Notes: generated from the sequence alone by a model not told the origin. 64,000 bases of DNA from Dehalococcoidia bacterium (GCA_020850615.1 JADZEI010000009.1:1-64000); one strand, 5' to 3'. Shown: positions 34,655 to 43,161, counted from the first letter of the stretch. Made by a program: numbers and translations.

Positions 34655-34942
34655 ATGGCCGAATCCCTTCCCGAGATCACCCGCGTCGAAGACGAGCTGC
34701 GTTTCACCGTCGTCTACGACGAACGGACCTGCGAGCTGACCTATCGCCGCGAGCCCGGGTGCATCCGCTTCACGCACACGCGCGTGCCGAAGGAGCTCGA
34801 ACGGCGCGGGATCGCCGGGCGGCTGGCGAGGCACGGCCTGGACTACGCCCGCGCCGAGGGGCTCCGCGTCGTCCCGCAGTGTCCCTACATCCGGGCCTAC
34901 ATCGAGAAGCACCCGGACTACCAGGACCTGCTCGCGGGATAG
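34655..34942 (+). CDS. Small GNAT-like N-acetyltransferase (YjdJ type)
   Basis: The 95-aa protein matches the short GNAT-like family typified by YjdJ. It has FTVVYDERTCELTYRREPG, then FTHTRVPKELERRGIAGRLA, in which ERRGIAGRL corresponds to the acetyl-CoA pyrophosphate-binding loop, and VVPQCPYIRAYIEKHPDYQD at the end. AAGGAG lies 12 nt before the ATG. The substrate is unknown. Confidence 0.82.
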   Translation: MAESLPEITRVEDELRFTVVYDERTCELTYRREPGCIRFTHTRVPKELERRGIAGRLARHGLDYARAEGLRVVPQCPYIRAYIEKHPDYQDLLAG

Positions 34943-34949
34943 GGGTGGC

Positions 34950-35207
34950 TCAGGCGGGTTGCAGCTCCCGCGGCGTCGCCCGCGGCACCATGCCATCGAG
35001 CACGCGCTCGAGCGCCATCGTGTGGCTGCACGTGCTCCAGTCCTGGAAGAAGTCGCAGTTGCAGGACCAGGCGCCGTCGACGATCGCCACGTCGTGGTCG
35101 CCGTTTTCGCCGTGGAACTGCACGTGGAGCCCGTCTATCTGCATCCGGTTCCGCTCCCGGGCATAGGCCTTGGCCTTTTCGACCTTACCGATGAGGCTGG
35201 AATGCAA
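34950..35207 (-). CDS. Small SWIM zinc-finger-like protein
   Basis: The 85-aa protein starts at TTG 35207 with GAGGG 6 nt upstream. Cys49, Cys51, Cys60 and His62 form a C-X-C-X8-C-X-H pattern, the signature of SWIM zinc fingers, which bind DNA or protein. The N-terminus (KVEKAKAYARERNRMQIDGL) resembles the segment ahead of SWIM domains in larger proteins, so this is a minimal stand-alone SWIM unit. It lies 8 bp from the convergent GNAT gene. Confidence 0.75.
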   Translation of the reverse strand: MHSSLIGKVEKAKAYARERNRMQIDGLHVQFHGENGDHDVAIVDGAWSCNCDFFQDWSTCSHTMALERVLDGMVPRATPRELQPA

Positions 35208-35231
35208 CGTTGGCCCTCATTGAGAACACAA

Positions 35232-35259
35232 ACGGCCGCGCATTCGAATGCGCGGCCGT
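35232..35259 (-). terminator. 28-bp perfect palindrome, terminator of the tungstate importer
   Basis: ACGGCCGCGCATTC and GAATGCGCGGCCGT are perfect reverse complements with no loop bases between them. On the minus strand the T-rich run TTTGTGTTCTC follows, so this is a rho-independent terminator for the tup operon, which ends about 110 bp upstream. Confidence 0.8.
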
Positions 35260-35369
35260 CAGGCGTTTGCGGGCGTGGATGACACATCCATACGGGCCTC
35301 GACGCTACGCCCGGCGAAATCGCGTGTCAATACACAGAATCCGTCGTTCTCATAACACCTGCGATTACG

Positions 35370-36311
35370 TCATTCCCGGAAACGAGTAACCGCCGCCCGC
35401 GCGGCGCTGACCACGATCGCGCCCTCCGCGCGCTCTCCCGCCCGCAGCGAGACGGAGACGGGCACGCCGCGCACCGTCCCCCACGCCTCGGCCCGCACCC
35501 CCAGGTCGAGCACGTCGTCGACCTGCATCTCCAACTCGACCTCGCCCGGGCCGGGGCGCAGCGCGCGGGGCGCCACGCCGATGAGCTCGCCGCCCTCGCC
35601 CGGGAGCAGCGTGTACCCGAGGAAGCGCGCCGTCGCGGCGTTCGGCGGCGAGCCGAACACCTCCGCGCGCGGCCCCTGCGCCCGCACCTTCCCGTCGAGC
35701 AGCACCACGAGCGCGTCCGCCAGTCGCAGCGCCTCGTCGCGGTCGTGGGTGACGACGATCGCCGTGGTGCCGAAGGCGCGCAGCAGCGCGGGCAGCTCGT
35801 GCAGCAGCTGCCGCCGGCCGGGCGCGTCCAGCCCCGAGAGCGGCTCATCGAGCAGCGTCACCGGCGCGCGCATCGCCAGCGCGCGGGCGAGGTTCGCCCG
35901 CTGCGCCTCACCGCCGCTCAGCCGCCGCGCATCCCGCCCGAGCAGCTCGGCGATGCCCGTGGCCGCGGCCGCTTCGCGCACGCGAGTGGCGCGCTCCGCC
36001 GGCGGCACCGACCGGAAGCGCAGGGCCAGCTCCAGGTTGTTCGCCAGCGACCCCGCGAGGAACACCGCTGACTGGAACGCGTAGGCCACGTGCGGGCTGG
36101 TCGTGCCCGCGCGGACCGGCGTGTCGCCGATGAGCACCTGGCCCGCGGTCGCGCGTTCGAGCCCGGCGATGAGCCGGAGCATCGTCGTCTTGCCCGCGCC
36201 GTTCGGCCCGAGCAGCGCCGTCACCCGGCCGGGCGCGAACTGCACGGTCGCCCCGTGCAGCACCTCCCGCCCGCTGCGGCGGACGCTGACGCCGTCGAAG
36301 CGGACGTCCAT
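35370..36311 (-). CDS. tupC: Tungstate/molybdate-type ABC importer ATPase
   Basis: The 313-aa ATPase has Walker A GPNGAGKTT near residue 34, the signature LSGGEAQR, Walker B VTLLDEPLSGLD and the switch histidine in VVTHDRDEALRLA. The C-terminal 80 residues form an extra beta domain (PRALRPGPGEVELEMQVDDV) of the type that can sense oxyanions in Mop/TOBE-containing ATPases. It follows the permease with a 1-nt overlap. It powers the TupB/TupA importer. Confidence 0.85.
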   Translation of the reverse strand: MDVRFDGVSVRRSGREVLHGATVQFAPGRVTALLGPNGAGKTTMLRLIAGLERATAGQVLIGDTPVRAGTTSPHVAYAFQSAVFLAGSLANNLELALRFRSVPPAERATRVREAAAATGIAELLGRDARRLSGGEAQRANLARALAMRAPVTLLDEPLSGLDAPGRRQLLHELPALLRAFGTTAIVVTHDRDEALRLADALVVLLDGKVRAQGPRAEVFGSPPNAATARFLGYTLLPGEGGELIGVAPRALRPGPGEVELEMQVDDVLDLGVRAEAWGTVRGVPVSVSLRAGERAEGAIVVSAARAAVTRFRE

Positions 36312-37006
36312 CAGCGGGCGCGCCGTTGCTGCAGCGCGGTCAGCAGGAGCGTCACCGCGAAGGTGATGGCGAGGAGAATGATGCCGAGCGCCATCGCGCC
36401 GGCGGTCTCGCCGCGGGCCGTCTCGGTCACGATCGCGGTCGTGATGACGCGCGTCTGGCCGTTGATGTTGCCGCCCACGGTCATGGAGGCGCCCACTTCG
36501 GACACGACGGCGCCGAAGCCGGCCATGACCGCGACCATGATGCCGAGCTGCGCCTCCCGCACGGTGAGCCAGAACCGGGTGAGCGGCCCCGCGCGCAGCA
36601 CCGTGAGCAGGTCCGGGAACTCGCGCGGGAGCGCCTGGATCGCCGCCGCCGTGAACCCCACGACGAGCGGTGTGGCGATGACGAACTGCGCGATGACCAT
36701 CGCCCGCTTCGTGTAGATCAGCTCCATCGGCCCGAACGGCCCGCTGCGCACGAGCATGAGCCAGACCACCAGGCCGACCACGACCGGCGGCACGCCCATG
36801 CCCGTGTTCACCGCGCCGAGGATGAGCGTCCGCCCGGGGAAGCGCGTCCGCGCCAGCCCGTAGCCCAGCGGGACGCCCACCGCCATCGCCAGCAGCGTCG
36901 CTCCGCCGGATACGAGCACCGTGCGCAGCGCGATCTCGCGGAGCTGCGCGTCCCCGCTCGCGATCAGGCGGATGGCTTCGCGCAGGCCCTCCCAGATCGC
37001 GTCCAT
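36311..37006 (-). CDS. tupB: Tungstate-type ABC importer permease
   Basis: The 231-aa inner-membrane protein has five or six helices and the layout of TupB permeases: REIALRTVLVSGGATLLAMA at the first helix, GMGVPPVVVGLVVWLMLVRS, and the cytoplasmic loop IQALPREFPDLLTVLRAGPL as the ATPase-contact segment, then VVSEVGASMTVGGNINGQTR. It lies 65 bp after the tupA stop and overlaps tupC by 1 nt. Confidence 0.9.
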   Translation of the reverse strand: MDAIWEGLREAIRLIASGDAQLREIALRTVLVSGGATLLAMAVGVPLGYGLARTRFPGRTLILGAVNTGMGVPPVVVGLVVWLMLVRSGPFGPMELIYTKRAMVIAQFVIATPLVVGFTAAAIQALPREFPDLLTVLRAGPLTRFWLTVREAQLGIMVAVMAGFGAVVSEVGASMTVGGNINGQTRVITTAIVTETARGETAGAMALGIILLAITFAVTLLLTALQQRRAR

Positions 37007-37071
37007 GTCAGCGGGGCCCGGGCGGGCGCGTCAGGCCGGGACCGTGCGGTGCCGCGATCCGGGCGCGCACC

Positions 37072-38043
37072 TCAGTTGCCGAGCTGCTCGATCGTCTTGC
37101 CCGCATCGGGGATGAAGAGCGACTCGCCGTATTCGGCCTTCTTGAACTCGCCGATGAGCTTCTGCGTGTCCGGCGCCACCATGAACGCGACGAACGCCTC
37201 CGCCTGCGCCTTCTTCACCGCTGTGTGCTTCTCCGGGCTCACCACGTACACCGAGTAGATGTTCAGCAGCGACTTTTCGCCCTGGAACACGACCTCGAGC
37301 TTCAAGTTCTTCTTCAGCGACAGGTACGTGCCCCGGTCCGTCAGCGTGTAGCCGGACTTCTGGTCGGCGATGTTCAGCGTCGCGCCCATGCCCTGGCCGC
37401 TCTCCTCGCGCGACTTCACGTCCGTGAGCGCGATGCCGGCGGCCTGCCAGGTCTCGAGCTCCTTCTTGTGGGTGCCCGAATCGTCGCCGCGGGAGATGAA
37501 CGGCCCCGTAGCCGCGATCGCTGTCAGCGCCGACTTCAGGTCCTTCGCGTCCTTCGCTTTCGCCGGGTCCGAAGTGGGGCCGACGAGCACGTAGTCGTTG
37601 TGCATCACGAGCTTGCCGCCGACGAGGTCGCCGGCGTCGACGTACTTCTTCTCGCTGGCCGGCGCGTGGACGAGCACGGCGTCCGCGTCGCCCTTGGCGC
37701 CCATTTCGAGCGCAGCTCCCGTGCCCACCGCGATCACCTTCACGTCGATCCCGGTCTGTTCCTTGAACATCGGCACGAGCACGTCGAGCAGGCCGCTGTC
37801 CTGGGTGCTCGTCGTGGTCGCGAGGATCATCGACCCGCCGATCTTCGCCGGCGTGGGCGAAGGTGCGGCCGTCGTGGCGCTCGCCGCGGTGGCGGTGCCG
37901 GTCGTGGTTGCGGCGATGGTCGAAGTCGTGGTCTCGTCGCCGCCGCCGTCGTCGTCGTCACCGCCGCACGCAGCCAGCGCGGGGATGAGCGCGAGCACGG
38001 CAAGGATGCCGAGCAGCCACGTGTACGGACGCAATCTGTGCAT
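37072..38043 (-). CDS. tupA: Tungstate-type ABC importer substrate-binding lipoprotein
   Basis: The 323-aa lipoprotein has a hydrophobic N-terminus, lipobox LAAC and an Asp/Gly and Thr/Ala-rich linker. The mature domain opens with ILATTTSTQDSGLLDVLVP, the TTTSTxDSGLLD signature of TupA tungstate-binding proteins, and has FISRGDDSGTHKKE in the binding cleft. It captures tungstate (or molybdate) outside the cell. ATG 38043 follows GGAGG. An inverted repeat covers the ribosome site and -10 region. Confidence 0.9.
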   Translation of the reverse strand: MHRLRPYTWLLGILAVLALIPALAACGGDDDDGGGDETTTSTIAATTTGTATAASATTAAPSPTPAKIGGSMILATTTSTQDSGLLDVLVPMFKEQTGIDVKVIAVGTGAALEMGAKGDADAVLVHAPASEKKYVDAGDLVGGKLVMHNDYVLVGPTSDPAKAKDAKDLKSALTAIAATGPFISRGDDSGTHKKELETWQAAGIALTDVKSREESGQGMGATLNIADQKSGYTLTDRGTYLSLKKNLKLEVVFQGEKSLLNIYSVYVVSPEKHTAVKKAQAEAFVAFMVAPDTQKLIGEFKKAEYGESLFIPDAGKTIEQLGN

Positions 38044-38074
38044 GATGCCCCTCCGGTATGCCTGCCGGAGCATA
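38041..38074 (-). promoter_or_regulatory. -10 box and inverted repeat before tupA
   Basis: On the minus strand TATGCT (38074-38069) could be a -10 box. It overlaps an inverted repeat CTCCGG-N8-CCGGAG (38070-38051) whose second arm contains the tupA Shine-Dalgarno sequence. The repeat could be an operator at the transcription start or a hairpin hiding the ribosome site. No regulator gene is adjacent. Confidence 0.4.
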
Positions 38075-38130
38075 ACCGAGGGCTCTTCGACCGGCCAGCC
38101 GGGACATAACGGCGCTGGGCGGTGGGCCGC

Positions 38131-39105
38131 CTACTTCATCTCGTACCGCGGCGGCTCGATCCACTGGCTCGTGGGCGGGTTCTCCTGCGCGCGGATCTCC
38201 GCCCGCCGCCGCTCCGCCTCGTACTTCTTAGCCTGCCTGATCACGAGGTCGCGCTGGCGGGCGTGCTCCACCTCGCGGCGCACCTTCGCGGCCGAGGCCT
38301 TCCGCGGCTTGCCCGCGAACACCGTCAGCCGGTCCTCCGCCTCCAGCTGCGCCAGGTGGCTGCGCACGTTGTTGTCCGCCGCGAAGCGGAGCCGCGGGTT
38401 CAGCTCCGGGTAGAGCCGCAGCATGATCTCCCAGCTCGTCAGCGCGCCGTCCGCCCGCAGCACCTCCAGGATCTGCCGTTCGCGCATGTCCCGGTGGGCG
38501 ATGTAGCCCTGCAGCCGCTCCCGCGGGTCGTGCACCAGCGGGCCATGCCCCGGGCAGATCACCTTCAGGTTCGGCAGCTCCAGAAGCCGCTTCAGCGTCG
38601 CCCGGTACGCGCCCAGGTCCCCCACCGTCGTCGTCGACGAGCCGAGCAGCGTGTCGCCCGAGAACAGCACGCCCTCGTCTTCGAGGTAGTAGCAGACCGA
38701 ATCGACGCTGTGCCCGGGCGTCAGTAGCACGCGCACGTGCACGCCGCCGTCGAGGTCGATCACCTGCCCGTCCTGGAGCGTCTGCACGCCAGTGCGCGGG
38801 AGCCGCCCCTTGAGCAGCGGGATGCCCGGCTTCGCCGCCAGGATCTCGGCGCCGAGCTCGGCGCGCATCCACTTAAGGTTGCCGCTGTGGTCCGCGTGGT
38901 GGTGGGTCAGCGCCGCGAGCGCGATCTCCGCCTTCTCCGCCGCCGCCAGGTAGCCGCGCAGCATCCACTGGTAGCGGTCCATCGCCTCGCCCGAATCCAC
39001 GGTCATCACCTGGCCGTTGCCGATGACGTAGATCGTCGTGAAGTCCGGGTGCATCGGGTTTGCGTCCGGCACCTGGACCGCCCGGACGGATGGGGAGACG
39101 CGCAT
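38131..39105 (-). CDS. MBL-fold hydrolase (LACTB2/glyoxalase II-like)
   Basis: The 324-aa protein has the metal-binding motif THHHADHSGN (HHxDH with an extra His), a second His in TPGHSVDSVCYYL, the bridging Asp in LFSGDTLLGSSTT and the final His in VICPGHGPLVHDPRERLQGY. After about residue 205 a winged-helix-like C-terminal domain follows (SWEIMLRLYPELNPRLRFAA). This architecture is that of LACTB2-type hydrolases or endoribonucleases. Start ATG 39105 is backed by a -10 box TACGAT (39119-39114) 8 nt upstream. Confidence 0.85.
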   Translation of the reverse strand: MRVSPSVRAVQVPDANPMHPDFTTIYVIGNGQVMTVDSGEAMDRYQWMLRGYLAAAEKAEIALAALTHHHADHSGNLKWMRAELGAEILAAKPGIPLLKGRLPRTGVQTLQDGQVIDLDGGVHVRVLLTPGHSVDSVCYYLEDEGVLFSGDTLLGSSTTTVGDLGAYRATLKRLLELPNLKVICPGHGPLVHDPRERLQGYIAHRDMRERQILEVLRADGALTSWEIMLRLYPELNPRLRFAADNNVRSHLAQLEAEDRLTVFAGKPRKASAAKVRREVEHARQRDLVIRQAKKYEAERRRAEIRAQENPPTSQWIEPPRYEMK

Positions 39106-39113
39106 GGGGACGC

Positions 39114-39119
39114 ATCGTA
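39114..39119 (-). promoter_or_regulatory. -10 box TACGAT, leaderless type
   Basis: TACGAT on the minus strand lies 8 nt before the ATG at 39105, with no Shine-Dalgarno sequence. Confidence 0.5.
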
Positions 39120-39233
39120 CGCGCGGGACGGGAACTCCGCACGGGGGGCCGCTATTCGCCCTGCGGGTGCTCGTCTTATCGAACTGCTAACCCCCGCTGA
39201 ACGTTCATTCTTCCGCCAAACAAGGGGCGCCCG

Positions 39234-39239
39234 TACACT
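39234..39239 (+). promoter_or_regulatory. -10 box of the protease operon
   Basis: TACACT lies 28 nt before the ATG at 39268, with TTCCGC 17 bp upstream as a weak -35. The mRNA leader would be about 20 nt and contains GGAG. Confidence 0.4.
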
Positions 39240-39267
39240 CGGCTCACCTTTGTGACCCGGAGTGCGA

Positions 39268-40098
39268 ATGCGACGCTGGCGAACGCCGCTGGCCCTGAGC
39301 GCCTGTGCTGCGGCTATCCTCTTCGGGGCCGCGGCAACGACCGCCTGCGGCGACAAAGACGGCGGCGACGCTGCCGCGACGACGGCTACCGGTGGTTCGC
39401 CGGGCTCGACGCGCACCAGCACGGGCAGCAGCTCCACCGCCTCGCCGCAGCTCGACGGGCCGGCGAACAAGTACTCGCTCCTGAACCCCGACGACGTCGG
39501 CCAGAACTGGATCACCGACATCGCGGGCACGTTCGTGCTCACTGCCGAGAACTACCCCAAGCCACCGCTCTTCACGGATGCGGCCTCGGGTAAGAAGCTC
39601 CTCGAAGAGTGGGGCTACCTTGGCGGCTTCGAGACCGGTCTGACCCCCGAGGGACGCCAGACCGCCGTCCTCAACGGCAGCTTCTACGTGCTCATGGAAG
39701 TCCACCTCTTCGAAGACGAAGCCGGCGCCGAAAAGGCCTACGACTACTTCATCGAAAAGCTGAACGGCACGAAGGGCGTGAGCCCCATCGGCACCGAGCG
39801 CATCGGCAACGAGTCCGCCGCCTACAAGGCGATCCAGGGCAAGGTCGCCGGTTCGACGCTCGACCAGGCCGTGCACGAGGTCGTCTTCCGCCGGGGCAAC
39901 CTCGTCGCCCTCGCCGTCACCGTGGGCGCGGATTCGCTCATGCGCGTCGATTCGGTGCTCAGCCTCGCCGCGATGATCGACGAGAAGGCGCTCGGCACGC
40001 GCGCGGCCCCGACGCCCACGCCGACGACGAACTTCACCCCGCCGACCTTCAGCTCGCGGACCCCGTCGCCCTCCACTACTACGAGTGGGTCCCGGTGA
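39268..40098 (+). CDS. Lipoprotein, paralogue A of the protease operon
   Basis: The 276-aa lipoprotein has signal peptide LALSACAAAILFGAAA, a TTAC lipobox, a Thr/Ser-rich linker, a folded domain (about residues 65-245) and a TPTP-rich C-terminus. I do not recognise the domain. It shares with the next gene the ordered blocks FEDEAGA..AY, NESAAYK, VFRRGNLV, GADSLM and DEKALGTR. GGAG precedes the ATG by 5 nt. It overlaps the next gene by GTGA and the third gene encodes a subtilisin, so a role as protease partner, inhibitor or anchor is suggested by context only. Confidence 0.75.
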   Translation: MRRWRTPLALSACAAAILFGAAATTACGDKDGGDAAATTATGGSPGSTRTSTGSSSTASPQLDGPANKYSLLNPDDVGQNWITDIAGTFVLTAENYPKPPLFTDAASGKKLLEEWGYLGGFETGLTPEGRQTAVLNGSFYVLMEVHLFEDEAGAEKAYDYFIEKLNGTKGVSPIGTERIGNESAAYKAIQGKVAGSTLDQAVHEVVFRRGNLVALAVTVGADSLMRVDSVLSLAAMIDEKALGTRAAPTPTPTTNFTPPTFSSRTPSPSTTTSGSR

Positions 40099-40934
40099 CG
40101 AGCCCCGCGAAGCGGCCGGCGCCGGAGTTCCGCCCGCCGGCCAAGCGCCAGCGCCAGGAGCGCTCCGCCGGGCCGCTGAGCCGCATCGACCGGCGCGCGC
40201 GGTTCTTCTTCGCGGGCATGGCGGTGGTGCTCATCGGCGCCATCGCCGCCGGCGCGTTCCTCCTCCTCCGCGACGACTCGGATAGCTCCGGCGGCAGCAC
40301 GGGCGGCACCCAGGGCGGCGCCGACACGAAGCTCGCCGGCCCCGCCAGCCGTTACGTCCCCGAAGCGGCCGATTTCTCCGTGGGCTACGAAGTCTTCCCG
40401 CCGGAGACGTTCTCCCTGAGCGCGCTCCAGTTCGCCTCCAACGGCCTCTTCGGCGGCACTACCGAGGGCGAGGAGAAGGCCGAGCTCTGGCGCTACGAAA
40501 GCGGTTACCAGGCCTCCTTCCAGCCCACAGGCCTCCTCGCCGAAGTGGTCCAGGGCAAGTACTACGTCCGCGTCGAAAGCTACCTGTTCGAAGATGTCGC
40601 CGGCGCGAAGCAGGCCTACGCCGCCTACGAAGAGCGCTACAGCTCGACCGATGGCTCCGAGCGCGTCGACGGCGTAAAGGGCCTCGCCAACGAGTCGAGC
40701 GCGTGGAAGTTTCTTGACAAAACAATCGCCAACACGGAACTTCGCGGCGTTTATCATCGTTTTGTGTTCCGACGGGGCAGTCTTGTCTCGATCGTCCAGA
40801 CCATGGGGGCGGAGCCGTTCATGACTATCGACCAGGCCCGGGATGTCGCAGTACTGGTAGATGAAAAGGCGCTTGGCACGCGTCTTTCGCCAACCCCTAC
40901 GCCACGAAGCACCGCAACCACGACGACCCCGTGA
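40095..40934 (+). CDS. Membrane-anchored paralogue B of the protease operon
   Basis: The 279-aa protein starts at GTG 40095 (GTGA overlap with paralogue A). It has a basic cytoplasmic N-terminus (about residues 1-35), one membrane helix (FFFAGMAVVLIGAIAAGAFL), a Ser/Gly linker and the same unrecognised domain as paralogue A (FEDVAGAKQAY, NESSAWK, VFRRGSLV, GAEPFM, DEKALGTR), ending in a Thr/Pro tail. One copy is a lipoprotein and the other a signal-anchor protein, so both face outward by different anchors. The stop overlaps the protease start by GTGA. Confidence 0.75.
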   Translation: MTSPAKRPAPEFRPPAKRQRQERSAGPLSRIDRRARFFFAGMAVVLIGAIAAGAFLLLRDDSDSSGGSTGGTQGGADTKLAGPASRYVPEAADFSVGYEVFPPETFSLSALQFASNGLFGGTTEGEEKAELWRYESGYQASFQPTGLLAEVVQGKYYVRVESYLFEDVAGAKQAYAAYEERYSSTDGSERVDGVKGLANESSAWKFLDKTIANTELRGVYHRFVFRRGSLVSIVQTMGAEPFMTIDQARDVAVLVDEKALGTRLSPTPTPRSTATTTTP

Positions 40935-43153
40935 CCGGCACGCACGCGAGATGGTGGCAGCGCGTGGCCGTGATCGGCGTCGCGCTATTGGCCGTTGCCG
41001 CCTGGGGACAGGGCGCGCTCGCCCAGCCAGCTCCCGCCACGCCTGAGGCGCCCGCCGAGACCGTCATCGTCCAGTACGACACCGGCGCCACGGTGCGCGC
41101 CCAGGGCGCCGGCGAACCATCGCTGCGCGACCAGGGCTTCCGCGTCCTCTCCGTGCCCGCCGGCATGACCCGCGACGCCTTCATCGAACAGCTCCGCGCC
41201 GATCCGGACGTGCTCTCCGTCGAGCCCAACGCCCGCGTCCAGGCCGCCGCCGTGCCCGATGACCCGCTCTTCCAGGGCAACCAGCTCCCCTACTACAACC
41301 TCATCGGCGCGCGCGATGGCTGGGACGTCGCCACGGGCCGGGGGGACGCCGTCGTCGCCGTGCTCGACACGGGCACGGACCTCGGCCACGAGGACCTGGC
41401 CAGCCGCCTCTGGGAGAACACCCGCGACGCCGACAACGACGGCATCGATGACGACGGCAACGGCTGCATCGACGACCGCTACGGCTGCCGCTTCGCCAGC
41501 GTGACCACCGAGAACAAGGCTGGTTGCGGCTACACCGACTCCACCCCCCGCGGCGACGTGACGGATGACCACGGCAAGCCCGGCGCGAGCCAGCAATCCC
41601 ACGGCACGCTGGTCGCCGGCATCATCGGCGCTGCCGGGAACAACAACACCGGCATCGCCGGCGCCGCCTGGAACGTCCGCATCATGACCGTGAAGGTGCT
41701 CGACTGCGGGCCCTTCGGGGGCGAACCGCAGGGATGGATCTCGGATGTCGCCGCCGGCATCGACTACGCCCGCCGCATGGGCGCGGACGTGATCAGCCTG
41801 AGCCTCTCCGCGAACGTGGCAGCCCAGAACGCCGACACGCACCAGCTCCGCACCGCCATCGCCGCTGCAGAAGCGGAGGGCGTGATCATCGTCGCGGCCG
41901 CCGGCAACCATTCCACCACCTCGACCCAGCCCGGCCCGGGCTACCCGGCCGCCTACACGCAGTTCGCCAACGTCATCGCCGTCGGCGCGTCGGACATCAA
42001 CGGCAACTGGGCCACCTACAGCAACTACGGCCCCGCCCTCGACCTCGCCGCCCCCGGCGTCGGCATCGTCGGCACGGTGCGCACGAACAACGGATTCACG
42101 CCCGCCTACGGCACCGCGCCCGTCGGCACGAGCTTCGCGACGCCGCTTGTGAGCGCGCTCTTCGCGCTGGTGAAGACGCGCAACAGCGCGCTGACCATGC
42201 AGGAATACGTCGACATCGTGAAGGACGCCGCGACGCCCCCGGCAGCTGCCACCCATGGCGGCAACTGGGCCGGCGCCGGCATCGTCCACTACGGCCGCGC
42301 GCTCGCCAGCGTGCCCATGACCCTGAGCGGCGACGTGCTCCACAACTGGCAGGACGTCCCCGCCGGCACAGAGGTCCGCGCCCTGGTGAACGGCGTCGAA
42401 TGCGGACGCACCACCGCGTTCCAGTTCGGCGGCGTCCCCCGGTCGCTCTACGAGCTCCGCGTCCAGGCGACCGGGCAGCAGACCGGCTGCGGCGCGCCCG
42501 GCCGCTCGGTGGTGCTCACCGTCGCCGGGCAGGAAGCCGAGCCGCATATCCCCTGGGGCGCCATCAACGCCGACCTCGCCCAGCGCAAGGACGTGACCTC
42601 CGTCTCGCCCCCGCCGGGCCAGATCGTCGTCCAGCAGCTCGGCGGCGGCTGGAACAACGTCGCGAACCTCGATGCGACGGGCCCCCTGCCGGGCGCGCTC
42701 ACGAGCCTCCCGCTCGGCTGGCAGACCGTCCTCAAGTGGGACCCGCTCAAGGAGTTCCTGCGGCCGGGGAGCGGCGGCTACCGCCACTTCTATTCGGGCA
42801 CGCCGGATTACGTGAACGACCTGCCAAGCATTGCCCGGTACGATGCCTACTGGGTGCTCGGCGGCGGCACGAACATCGCCAGCCTGAACCCGGAGCCTTC
42901 CAGCGGCCGCGCCATCGGCCTCCAGCCGGGCTGGAACAACATCACCTGGACGGGCAAGGCCACCGAGGTTTCGGCCGCGCTCGCGCAGGTCGCCGGGCAG
43001 TACACCCAGGTCCTCCAGTACGACAACGCGACCGGCACCTGGCGCTCATACATCCCCGGCCAGCCGCGCCACCTGCAGGCGTTCAACGGCCTCTTCCAGT
43101 TCAACACCTACTGGATCTACATGAACAGCGGCGCCGTTCTGACGATGCCCTGA
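40931..43153 (+). CDS. Secreted S8 (subtilisin-like) serine protease
   Basis: The 740-aa protease starts at GTG 40931 within the stop of paralogue B. It has a signal peptide (about residues 10-32), an I9-type propeptide (43-105) and a catalytic domain with Asp146 (VLDTGTD), His224 (SHGTLVAG), oxyanion Asn326 (AAGN) and Ser401 (GTSFATPL), so the triad is intact. An Asp/Asn-rich insert (DADNDGIDDDGNGCIDD, about 166-182) looks like a calcium-binding loop and resembles thermophilic subtilisins. Residues about 430-740 form a C-terminal beta region of unknown function, with repeated GWN segments. Confidence 0.92.
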   Translation: MTGTHARWWQRVAVIGVALLAVAAWGQGALAQPAPATPEAPAETVIVQYDTGATVRAQGAGEPSLRDQGFRVLSVPAGMTRDAFIEQLRADPDVLSVEPNARVQAAAVPDDPLFQGNQLPYYNLIGARDGWDVATGRGDAVVAVLDTGTDLGHEDLASRLWENTRDADNDGIDDDGNGCIDDRYGCRFASVTTENKAGCGYTDSTPRGDVTDDHGKPGASQQSHGTLVAGIIGAAGNNNTGIAGAAWNVRIMTVKVLDCGPFGGEPQGWISDVAAGIDYARRMGADVISLSLSANVAAQNADTHQLRTAIAAAEAEGVIIVAAAGNHSTTSTQPGPGYPAAYTQFANVIAVGASDINGNWATYSNYGPALDLAAPGVGIVGTVRTNNGFTPAYGTAPVGTSFATPLVSALFALVKTRNSALTMQEYVDIVKDAATPPAAATHGGNWAGAGIVHYGRALASVPMTLSGDVLHNWQDVPAGTEVRALVNGVECGRTTAFQFGGVPRSLYELRVQATGQQTGCGAPGRSVVLTVAGQEAEPHIPWGAINADLAQRKDVTSVSPPPGQIVVQQLGGGWNNVANLDATGPLPGALTSLPLGWQTVLKWDPLKEFLRPGSGGYRHFYSGTPDYVNDLPSIARYDAYWVLGGGTNIASLNPEPSSGRAIGLQPGWNNITWTGKATEVSAALAQVAGQYTQVLQYDNATGTWRSYIPGQPRHLQAFNGLFQFNTYWIYMNSGAVLTMP

Positions 43154-43161
43154 CCGGTCAG
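43150..43161. repeat. Palindrome holding two convergent stop codons
   Basis: CTGACCGGTCAG is a perfect 12-bp palindrome. It contains the TGA of the protease gene (43151-43153) and the TGA of nhaA on the minus strand (43160-43158). Confidence 0.6.

Noticed and set aside
40714-40719. Perfect TTGACA inside paralogue B as an internal promoter for the protease
   Set aside because: No TANNNT box lies 16-18 bp downstream, and the protease is already coupled by GTGA.
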